Shown here: piece after piece, positions 1 through 5,120 of the stretch
Position numbering within the stretch: the stretch's first letter is position 1
Layout of the letters: every line of letters starts with the position of its first letter
Source of the DNA: Ktedonobacterales bacterium
Lineage (GTDB): Bacteria; Chloroflexota; Ktedonobacteria; Ktedonobacterales; JADMIN01
Reading direction: 5' to 3'
NCBI GenBank assembly: GCA_015478575.1
Contig: JADMIN010000247.1
Location: 1-5,120, forward strand
DNA length: 5,120 nucleotides
The notes under the pieces: generated by a model
Database searches by the model: none
The model's input: only the letters and a program-made list of their open reading frames with translations
Told to the model about the DNA's origin: nothing
Made by a program: the position numbers and the translations under genes

Positions 1-750
1 CTGCTCCGGATAGCGATTGGTCAGAAACACCACGAGGCCAATTCCGGTCACACCTGGGATCGCGCTGCCGATCAGCGCGTGGCCCACCGCCGTCAGGCGC
101 TTCCACCCTTTACTGGTCAGCGCGAGGATCAACAGCAACAGCAACGCCGCGCCGCCGAACCAGAGCAACCGTGACTGCGCCTCGGTATGCCCTTGCGCCG
201 TCAAGCTGGAGAGGGAGAAGCCAAACGCGGCGCCCGCCGAGAACAGTGGATTGTCGGGGAGATGCGGCACGTTGACATTCGGCCCACCAGGAACGGGCAC
301 ACTCTGCACCTGGGGCACAAGAGACTTGCCCGACAAGATATCCACAATGGGCTGTGGAACATTCAGCGCGAAGACACCGCTGACGCCATTCTGATAATAG
401 CTCTCGGCAACCGCCCGATAGAGCGCGCCAGTAGCGTTCTCGAAGCTAGCGCCCTTGATTTGCGCGCACGGTACCACCACATTGAGGCCCGGCACCGAGG
501 CCGTCGAAACACAGTTTTTCTGAAGAGTCGCCAGCGCGCTCTGGCTCAACCCGCCGACCTTCCCCTGCACGAGCACGGGATTGATCACCTGAATGCCCAC
601 CTGCGTGATGATACCGGTAGCCGTCTCGTGGGACGAGAGTCGCAGCAGCGAGGCGTTCCACAACGCGCCTAGCAGCGCGAAACCCAACAGAAAGGAGAAC
701 AACGCGCGAAAATTTCCTCGGATGATCATGCCGAAGAACCTTGAGAACAT
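1..750 (-). CDS. Uncharacterised multi-pass membrane protein, C-terminus cut by window edge
   Basis: This frame stays open for 250 codons from ATG at 750 to base 1 without a stop, so the gene continues beyond the left edge. The start is chosen because AGGAGG (760-755) lies four bases upstream; the in-frame ATG at 729 has no such site. A sigma70-like promoter lies about 70 bases further upstream. By eye the protein has a basic N-terminus, a first membrane segment (about residues 14-31), a domain of roughly 160 residues probably outside the membrane, a second segment (about 195-211, a Leu-rich run), a short basic loop containing SKGWKR, and a third segment (about 224-243). The positive-inside rule suggests the N-terminus is cytoplasmic. 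The outer domain holds the only two cysteines, Cys80 and Cys95, which could form a disulfide, and a Pro/Val/Asn-rich stretch around 145-167. I recognise no catalytic motif or family. It is surely coding, because the hydrophobic pattern and start signals agree; its function is unknown. Confidence 0.85.
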   Translation of the reverse strand, partial: MFSRFFGMIIRGNFRALFSFLLGFALLGALWNASLLRLSSHETATGIITQVGIQVINPVLVQGKVGGLSQSALATLQKNCVSTASVPGLNVVVPCAQIKGASFENATGALYRAVAESYYQNGVSGVFALNVPQPIVDILSGKSLVPQVQSVPVPGGPNVNVPHLPDNPLFSAGAAFGFSLSSLTAQGHTEAQSRLLWFGGAALLLLLILALTSKGWKRLTAVGHALIGSAIPGVTGIGLVVFLTNRYPEQ

Positions 751-754
751 CGGG

Positions 755-760
755 CCTCCT
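755..760 (-). promoter_or_regulatory. Shine-Dalgarno site of the membrane-protein gene
   Basis: AGGAGG on the minus strand is followed by CCCG and then ATG at 750. The match to the anti-Shine-Dalgarno sequence is full and the four-base spacing is slightly short. It decides between the start at 750 and the in-frame ATG seven codons later at 729. Confidence 0.75.
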
Positions 761-823
761 CGCTCGCCTCACGAGCATGCGGCCGGGCCTGGCACCACAG
801 CCAGTACCCTTGGCTTGATCGTC

Positions 824-852
824 AGTGTATCCGGCCTGACATAACACGTCAA
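824..852 (-). promoter_or_regulatory. Sigma70-type promoter for the membrane-protein gene
   Basis: On the minus strand a -35 box TTGACG (852-847, five of six consensus bases) is followed by a 17-base spacer and a -10 box TACACT (829-824, four of six). The expected transcription start is near 817, giving an untranslated leader of about 67 bases before ATG at 750. Element quality, optimal spacing and position in an intergenic gap all agree. It implies that the membrane gene can be transcribed independently of the upstream deacetylase gene. No clear operator palindrome overlaps the boxes. Confidence 0.65.
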
Positions 853-894
853 TGTACTACGCCACAGGTCCGGTCCTGGCGCCTTGCCACATGC

Positions 895-1752
895 CTACTC
901 CAGCCCAGCGAAGACATCGCGCTCAGGCGTGGCATAGGCCCGGTCTGAGAGCGGCGGCGGCGTCAACTGGAAGACCTCCGTGCCCATGAACTCGCGTAAC
1001 TCTTCGGCTGTCGCCCGCGCCCACGGGCTATCCGCCGGCATCTGGGTCGCGTGGGAAGCCATCGAACGCCTCTTCGCCTCGAACTCCGTATCAGTGAGCG
1101 TGACGAAGGTGGTGATCTCCGCCATCGGCGTGCCCATCTCCTCGACCGGCAGAGTGGCCTCGTCACCGCCTGGGATGAAGTCCTGGCCGCGCGTCTGGGC
1201 CTCCGCTCGCATCCGCAGCAGGCGCTCGCGGGGTATCGCGTTATAGTAGACCTTGCGCACGCGGTGTGGCCGCGGGCTTGCGCCAAGCTGCTCTGGATAG
1301 CGCGCCGGATCAGCCGCCGCGACGATGGCGGCGAGCGTATAGTGGTGGATCGCGATGTGATCTACGTGGCCATAGCCGCCATTGGGCGAGAAGGTCACGA
1401 TGACATCAGGGCGGAAGCGCCGCAGATGATAGACGATGCGCCCGACCGCCTCGTGCTCGTCGGCCTCAGCCAGGTGGCCATCAATGTAATCCAAGAATGA
1501 GACATCGGCCACACCGACGGCGGCGCAGGCAGTGCGCAGTTCGCGCTCACGCACCTGCCCAAGGGTCTCTGGGGTCGCGAGCGCGGGGTCGGCGATCTGC
1601 CCCTCTTCGCCGCGTGTGGCGCAGACAATCGCCGCTGGGTGGCCAGCCATCGTCGCGCGCGCCAGTGTGCCAGCCATGCCGAACGATTCATCGTCGGGGT
1701 GGGCAAAGATACCCATCAAGCGTGGCCGGGAGCCGAGTGGTGTATCAGTCAT
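895..1752 (-). CDS. PIG-L/LmbE family zinc-dependent N-deacetylase (Mca/MshB-like)
   Basis: This 285-residue protein belongs to the PIG-L/LmbE superfamily, whose members hydrolyse N-acyl amides on amino sugars and related conjugates using one divalent metal. The hallmark AHPDDE is at residues 17-22 and the second motif GHVDH at 128-132. By comparison with MshB, His18, Asp21 and His132 are the metal ligands, Asp20 the general base and His129 the second catalytic residue. A TRGEEGQ block (46-52), also typical of the family, is present. The length is close to actinobacterial MshB and Mca (about 290-300 residues) and longer than many bacillithiol-pathway BshB enzymes (about 220-240), but this does not fix the substrate; mycothiol-type thiols, GlcNAc conjugates and secondary-metabolite sugars are all possible. 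No signal peptide is seen, so it is probably cytoplasmic. ATG at 1752 is preceded by GAGGA with six-base spacing. The gene follows lon after a terminator-like hairpin, so shared function with lon should not be assumed. Confidence 0.95.
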   Translation of the reverse strand: MTDTPLGSRPRLMGIFAHPDDESFGMAGTLARATMAGHPAAIVCATRGEEGQIADPALATPETLGQVRERELRTACAAVGVADVSFLDYIDGHLAEADEHEAVGRIVYHLRRFRPDVIVTFSPNGGYGHVDHIAIHHYTLAAIVAAADPARYPEQLGASPRPHRVRKVYYNAIPRERLLRMRAEAQTRGQDFIPGGDEATLPVEEMGTPMAEITTFVTLTDTEFEAKRRSMASHATQMPADSPWARATAEELREFMGTEVFQLTPPPLSDRAYATPERDVFAGLE

Positions 1753-1790
1753 CCGCTGTCCTCATCCTCTCCTGGGGCGCCGCGGGGCGC

Positions 1791-1833
1791 AAATACAGAG
1801 AAAGGCCTGCCGGCCACGCACGGCCCGGCAGGC
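1791..1833 (-). terminator. Intrinsic terminator after lon
   Basis: On the minus strand GCCTGCC (1833-1827), a bulged G, and GGCC (1825-1822) pair with GGCC (1815-1812) and GGCAGGC (1811-1805) around a six-base loop, GTGCGT. The 11 pairs are nearly all G-C. The stem is followed by CTTTCTCTGTATTT (1804-1791), a T-rich though interrupted tail. It lies about 50 bases past the lon stop and is directional: the plus-strand copy is followed by GAAAATC, not T. It most likely ends the hsp20-lon transcript, with some readthrough into the deacetylase gene possible because of the imperfect T tract. Confidence 0.7.
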
Positions 1834-1844
1834 GAAAATCGGTA

Positions 1845-1873
1845 CGCATGTGGTATCATTCGGCACACATGCG
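1845..1873 (-). repeat. Perfect 8-bp inverted repeat just downstream of lon
   Basis: CGCATGTG (1873-1866 on the minus strand) and CACATGCG (1852-1845) form a perfect inverted repeat around a 13-base interior. It begins eight bases after the lon stop and ends 11 bases before the terminator stem. In RNA it would be a modest hairpin followed a few bases later by ATTTT, so it could be a first, weaker terminator or a 3'-end stabilising stem. In DNA it could be a protein-binding site. The structure is seen; the role is inferred. Confidence 0.5.
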
Positions 1874-1881
1874 GCGGGGGG

Positions 1882-4524
1882 CTACCCCTGATGAGCCACC
1901 AGCCCCGCCGCGCCATGATCCTGTGGCCCGAAGTGCGGCGCGCGCAGCGCCTGCCCGCCCTCCAGCGCAGCCGCGAGCACGTCACGCGCATCATCCACCG
2001 GGACGAAACTCATCTCCTCGCGCAATTCCGGCGGCAGATCTTCTAGGTCGCCCTCATTGCGGCGCGGGAAGATCACTCGTGTGATGCCGGCGCGGTGAGC
2101 CGCCAGGATTTTCTCGCGCAAACCGCCAATAGGTAACACTTTGCCACGCAGGCTGATCTCGCCAGTCATCGCCATATCCGAGCACGCCTTACGGCCCGAG
2201 ACCAGCGAGACGATGGCCGTCATCATGGTCACACCAGCGGATGGCCCATCTTTCGGAATGGCCCCCTCCGGCACGTGGATATGGAACGACTTGTTCTCGA
2301 AGACCCGTGGGTCAATGCCCAGCGCCTCCGCGTTTGACCGCACATACGAGAGCGCGGCCATCGCCGATTCCTTCATCACCTCGCCGAGCTGCCCCGTGAG
2401 AGTCAAGTGGCTATCACGGCTGGGCATCATGGCCGCTTCGATGAAGATGATATCGCCACCAACAGCCGTCCACACCAGACCGGTCACGATGCCAGGCCGA
2501 TCAATGCGCTCCGCCGCCTCGGCGAAGAAACGCGGGCGCCCCAGCAGCTCGCGAGCGCGCTCTGGTGTCACGTATATCGCGCCGGGGCGCCCCTCAGCGA
2601 TTCCGCGCGCGATCTTGCGACAGATAGAGCCGATCTCGCGCTCCAACCCGCGCACGCCAGCCTCGCGCGTGTAGCCCCGAATGACGCTGATGATGGCCTC
2701 ATCGGACATCGTCAGCTCATCTGGCTCCAGCCCATTGGCACGGACCTGCTTGGGCAGCAGGAAGCGCCGCGCGATATGCAGCTTCTCCTCTTCCGTGTAA
2801 CCAGCAAGCTCCAGAATCTCCATGCGATCACGCAGCGGCGCGGGAATGGGGTCCAGTGCGTTGGCGGTAGCGATGAACATCACCCGCGAGAGATCGAAGG
2901 CAAGGTCCAAGTAGTTATCGCGGAACGAGTGATTCTGCTCCGGGTCAAGCACCTCGAGCAGCGCCGCTGACGGGTCGCCGCGCCAGTCCGAGGAGACCTT
3001 ATCCACCTCATCGAGCATAAAGACGGGATCATTGGTGGCGGCGCGGCGGACAGATTGCAGGATGCGCCCTGGCATCGCGCCGACATAGGTGCGCCGGTGG
3101 CCGCGGATCTCCGCCTCATCATGCACGCCGCCCAGCGACATGCGCACGAACTCCCGGCCCAGCGCGCGGGCGATGGAATGGCCAAGCGAGGTCTTGCCAA
3201 CGCCCGGTGGGCCGACGAAGCACAGAATCGGCTCACGGCTGGTCGGCGCCCCGGTGCCTGGCCCGCCCGTCTCGGTGCCTTGGCGCTGCTCCTTGAGGCG
3301 GCGCACCGCCAGATATTCAAGGATGCGGTCCTTGATCTTGACCAGATCATAGTGATCCTCGTCGAGCACCTGCCGCGCGTAGGGCACGTCAATCGTCTTG
3401 CCCGTGCTCTTGCTCCACGGCAGCGAAATGAGCAATTCCAGGTAGGTGCGGATGACCGAGTATTCCGGAGAGGCGGTAGGAATCTTCTCCAGCCGGGAAA
3501 GCTCACGCATCGCCTCTTTGCGCGCCTCCTCCGACATGTGCGCCTCATGAATCTTCTCGCGTAGGTCAGTGATGACCGCGGTCTCGTCGTTCTCCTCGCC
3601 CAACTCGCGCTGAATGGCCTTCATCTGCTCACGCAAGAAGTACTCGCGCTGCGCCTTGCCCATCTCCTCCTGCGCCTGGCTTTGGATGCGCTTGCCCAAC
3701 TCCAGCACTTCCAACTCATGTGTGAGGAAGGCCGTCACCCGCTCCAGCTTCTCACGCACCGAATCCAACTCGAGGATCTCCTGGCGCAAGGCCAAGTCCA
3801 TCTGTGCGCTGCTGGCAATGAGATAGACCACCTGACGCGCGTCATCGAGGTTCATCACCGCCATGGCAAGTTGATCGGGCAAGTACTGGACCAAGTTGAC
3901 CAACCGCTGGAAGAGGTCAATCGCCGTGCGCTTGAGCGCCTCGATCTCCATGCTCTCCTGCGGCGTCTCGGGCGCGAGGTGGGCGCGCGCGCGCAGATAC
4001 GGACGCTCGGCAACGAATGCCTCGATGGCAATCCGCTCGAGTCCCTGCACGATGATCTGCATGGTCCCATCGGGCAGACGCAACAAGCGCGCGACGCGCG
4101 CGACCGTGCCCATGCGATAGCAATCATCCGGGCCGGCCTCATCCACATCGGGGTCACGCTGCGCGACCAGTCCCACCATGCGATCACCGCGCATCACATC
4201 ATCAATGAGGCGGATGGAGCGCTCCTTACCGACGCCAAGCGGCATGACGGCAAAGGGATAGACGATGGTATCCTTGAGGGGCAGGATCGGCAGTTCGTCC
4301 GGTAGCTTGAGCGTCGGCTCCTCGTCCTCGTCTTCGCGTGCGCTCGACGCGGCGGTCCGCGCGGGTTGCTCGGCCTCTTCGGCCTCCTCGGCGGCTGGCT
4401 CCGAGGGCACGTCCACGTCATCGCCCTCGGTGAGGCGGTAGCTCGGCCTCTCATCTCCATATCGCGCGTGTCCATATCCCGCGTGCGGCGGCAGGCCGCG
4501 CGGAGGAAGGGTTACGTCATCCAT
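1882..4524 (-). CDS. lon: ATP-dependent Lon protease (LonA type)
   Basis: Lon is a cytoplasmic hexameric AAA+ serine protease that unfolds and degrades damaged proteins and short-lived regulators. From ATG at 4524 the product has 880 residues. The order is: an acidic, probably disordered extension (1-70), the Lon N-terminal substrate domain (about 74-270), a helical coiled-coil part (to about 345), the AAA+ module and the protease domain (from about 675). Visible motifs are Walker A GPPGVGKT (438-445, Lys444), aromatic pore loop YVGAMPG (Tyr480), Walker B FMLDE (Asp505, Glu506), sensor-1 Asn555, and sensor-2 Arg625 in GVRGLER. The catalytic dyad is Ser762 (in GPSAG) and Lys805 (in GGLREK); their 43-residue spacing equals that of E. 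coli Lon (Ser679, Lys722). It is longer than E. coli Lon (784) through the acidic extension, a Gly/Thr/Pro-rich insert (about 410-430) before Walker A, and a roughly 25-residue tail. A GTG at 4527 is an in-frame alternative start, but ATG at 4524 has the better spacing. It is cotranscribed with hsp20. Confidence 0.98.
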   Translation of the reverse strand: MDDVTLPPRGLPPHAGYGHARYGDERPSYRLTEGDDVDVPSEPAAEEAEEAEQPARTAASSAREDEDEEPTLKLPDELPILPLKDTIVYPFAVMPLGVGKERSIRLIDDVMRGDRMVGLVAQRDPDVDEAGPDDCYRMGTVARVARLLRLPDGTMQIIVQGLERIAIEAFVAERPYLRARAHLAPETPQESMEIEALKRTAIDLFQRLVNLVQYLPDQLAMAVMNLDDARQVVYLIASSAQMDLALRQEILELDSVREKLERVTAFLTHELEVLELGKRIQSQAQEEMGKAQREYFLREQMKAIQRELGEENDETAVITDLREKIHEAHMSEEARKEAMRELSRLEKIPTASPEYSVIRTYLELLISLPWSKSTGKTIDVPYARQVLDEDHYDLVKIKDRILEYLAVRRLKEQRQGTETGGPGTGAPTSREPILCFVGPPGVGKTSLGHSIARALGREFVRMSLGGVHDEAEIRGHRRTYVGAMPGRILQSVRRAATNDPVFMLDEVDKVSSDWRGDPSAALLEVLDPEQNHSFRDNYLDLAFDLSRVMFIATANALDPIPAPLRDRMEILELAGYTEEEKLHIARRFLLPKQVRANGLEPDELTMSDEAIISVIRGYTREAGVRGLEREIGSICRKIARGIAEGRPGAIYVTPERARELLGRPRFFAEAAERIDRPGIVTGLVWTAVGGDIIFIEAAMMPSRDSHLTLTGQLGEVMKESAMAALSYVRSNAEALGIDPRVFENKSFHIHVPEGAIPKDGPSAGVTMMTAIVSLVSGRKACSDMAMTGEISLRGKVLPIGGLREKILAAHRAGITRVIFPRRNEGDLEDLPPELREEMSFVPVDDARDVLAAALEGGQALRAPHFGPQDHGAAGLVAHQG

Positions 4525-4536
4525 CACTGATCTCCT
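4522..4536 (-). promoter_or_regulatory. hsp20-lon junction: Shine-Dalgarno and overlapping stop/start
   Basis: On the minus strand AGGAG (4536-4532) within the last codons of hsp20 lies seven bases before ATG at 4524. The hsp20 stop TGA (4526-4524) shares its final A with this ATG, giving TGATG. GTG at 4527 would leave only four bases of spacing. This arrangement is typical of translational coupling, where a ribosome ending hsp20 reinitiates on lon. Confidence 0.8.
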
Positions 4537-5114
4537 GGCGGGAGCACGCTCGTCGCGCTGCGTGCCTGTGAGGCGGTCGGTATCGCGGTAGACACGGGCT
4601 GGACGGCAATGGACGCTAACTGCCGCGCCTGCTCGGTGCTGGTGCGCGCCGTTGGGGTCGTGCGGTTGCGTTCAGGGCGCCCGTCACTCTGGATGGCTTT
4701 GGGCAGCCGAACGCGCAAGAAACCGTTCTCATACGTCGCCTCCGCCGCCTCCCGCCGCACCGGAGTGGGCAACACGATCTCGGCGCGGAACGGCCCATAG
4801 CGCACCTGGGCCTCGTGATAGTAGGCAGCGTCCGTGTGGTCGCTATCGTCCTCACGCAAGCCAGCGATCACCAGCGCGTTCTCATAGAGGACGATATCAA
4901 TCGCCTCCTCGCGCATACCAGCAAGCTCCGCTTTGACGACGATGGCGTCAGGCAACTCATGGATATCCATCGGGGGCCGCCACGCGGCGGATGGAAGGGC
5001 GGAATAGTGCTGTCCAGGATGCAGCATGGCCTCGCGCAACTCGCGGTAATGACGATCGAGGCTGGGAGATGCCCCGCCGAACGAATAGGTAACCGAAACG
5101 TAGCGCAGTCGCAT
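4524..5114 (-). CDS. hsp20: Hsp20/alpha-crystallin family small heat-shock protein, start near window edge
   Basis: Small heat-shock proteins are ATP-independent holdases that form oligomers and bind unfolding proteins in the cytoplasm. The 196-residue product has an N-terminal arm (1-45), an alpha-crystallin domain (about 47-139) and a long tail. The domain is shown by PPMDIHE leading into strands with IVVKAELAGM (59-68), LVIAGLRE (81-88), a YGPFRAEIVLP block (106-116) and the signature NGFLRVRLPK (130-139), which matches the family pattern of Asn-Gly-Val/Leu-Leu followed by Pro-Lys. The tail (142-196) is rich in Ser, Thr, Ala, Arg and Gln and much longer than the usual ten or so residues. 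Its only I-x-I/V-like element is IAV (169-171), the motif that normally docks on a neighbouring subunit. ATG at 5114 has only six bases of window upstream (GACACG), with no stop, so the true start may lie further right; promoter and ribosome site are not visible. It overlaps lon by one base. Confidence 0.93.
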   Translation of the reverse strand: MRLRYVSVTYSFGGASPSLDRHYRELREAMLHPGQHYSALPSAAWRPPMDIHELPDAIVVKAELAGMREEAIDIVLYENALVIAGLREDDSDHTDAAYYHEAQVRYGPFRAEIVLPTPVRREAAEATYENGFLRVRLPKAIQSDGRPERNRTTPTARTSTEQARQLASIAVQPVSTAIPTASQARSATSVLPPGDQ

Positions 5115-5120
5115 CGTGTC

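Larger units (their letters stand above)
751..894. other. Intergenic spacer between deacetylase and membrane-protein genes
   Basis: These 144 bases hold the promoter and ribosome site listed separately. Between the deacetylase stop and the -35 box there is an imperfect palindrome at 865-878 (CAGG, six-base centre, CCTG on either strand). It lacks a following T run, so I do not call it a terminator. Nothing else coding or structured was seen. Confidence 0.6.
1753..1881. other. Intergenic spacer between lon and the deacetylase gene
   Basis: The 129 bases hold the two hairpins listed separately and, next to the deacetylase start, the Shine-Dalgarno GAGGA (1763-1759). I looked for a promoter downstream of the terminator (1790-1753) and saw no credible -35/-10 pair. 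The deacetylase gene is therefore either read by leakage through the terminator or uses a promoter overlapping the hairpins that does not match sigma70 consensus. Confidence 0.55.

Noticed and set aside
187..672. Plus-strand open frames of 100-160 codons opposite the membrane-protein gene.
   Set aside because: They are Arg/His/Ala-rich, lack ribosome sites and recognisable motifs, and lie antisense to a better-supported gene; GC-rich DNA commonly yields such frames.
446..847. A 133-codon minus-strand frame overlapping the membrane-protein gene.
   Set aside because: It is in another frame from the gene at 750-1, is Arg/Gly-rich with no domain character, and its start lies within the promoter region. 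The hydrophobic frame with a ribosome site is the real gene.
861..880. Possible terminator after the deacetylase gene (imperfect palindrome around CAGGTCCGGTCCTG).
   Set aside because: The stem is only four continuous pairs plus a mismatched centre, and no T run follows on the minus strand.
1745..1765. Six-codon frame (ATG at 1765, stop at 1747-1745) overlapping the deacetylase start, as a possible leader peptide.
   Set aside because: It is very short, its purine-rich upstream site is poorly spaced, and such overlaps arise by chance; without conservation data it cannot be supported.
1845..1873. Inverted repeat read as a CRP/FNR-type operator because of its TGTG...CACA halves.
   Set aside because: The 13-base interior between the TGTG and CACA arms is too long for the CRP-type site, which has eight bases between them, and no promoter is visible beside it.
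1051..2084. Plus-strand open frames opposite the deacetylase and the end of lon (for example 1051-1500 and 1497-2084).
   Set aside because: They mirror codon bias of the true minus-strand genes and carry no domain features. Frame 1497-2084 would also run across the lon terminator and intergenic spacer.
2141..4305. Several long plus-strand open frames antisense to lon (2141-2674, 2407-2970, 3055-3564, 3682-4305).
   Set aside because: Lon is continuous and fully motif-supported on the minus strand across all of them. The antisense products are low-complexity or charged without family character.
4340..4420. Repetitive-looking GAG/GCC-rich DNA as a tandem repeat.
   Set aside because: It is simply the coding sequence of the Glu/Ala-rich Lon extension; no regular repeat unit could be defined.
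1..5120. tRNA, rRNA, CRISPR array, transposase, integrase or attachment-site signals.
   Set aside because: No regularly spaced repeats, cloverleaf-like segments, terminal inverted repeats or mobile-element motifs were seen on either strand.

Overview
The window reads as an ordinary stretch of chromosome from a GC-rich bacterium. All four genes lie on the minus strand, so transcription runs from the right edge to the left. Protein style suggests Chloroflexota, possibly Ktedonobacteria: an acidic-tailed Lon, an Mca/MshB-like PIG-L deacetylase and a divergent small heat-shock protein. This is an impression from sequence character, not a database result, and an actinobacterium or other GC-rich lineage is not excluded.

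Reading in the direction of transcription: (1) 5114-4524 encodes an Hsp20/alpha-crystallin small heat-shock protein whose start is only six bases from the window edge, so its promoter and possibly its true N-terminus are missing. (2) 4524-1882 encodes a full-length ATP-dependent Lon protease. Its best start overlaps the hsp20 stop (TGATG), with a Shine-Dalgarno inside the end of hsp20, so the two are very probably cotranscribed and translationally coupled. The pair is a coherent protein quality-control unit: Hsp20 holds unfolded clients and Lon degrades the unsalvageable ones. (3) 1881-1753 is a 129-base spacer with two successive hairpins. The second is a GC-rich stem followed by a T-rich run and is a good intrinsic terminator for hsp20-lon. 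(4) 1752-895 encodes a PIG-L/LmbE zinc-dependent N-deacetylase or amidase with all catalytic residues. (5) 894-751 is a 144-base spacer holding a good sigma70-type promoter. (6) 750-1 encodes the first 250 residues of a membrane protein that continues past the left edge. It has no stop inside the window, so simple ORF lists that require a stop miss it. I do not recognise its family.

No RNA genes, mobile elements, CRISPR arrays or phage genes are visible. I found no convincing new multi-gene system. The most interesting items are the uncharacterised membrane protein with its own promoter, the hsp20-lon coupling, the Lon extension and insert, and the double hairpin after lon.
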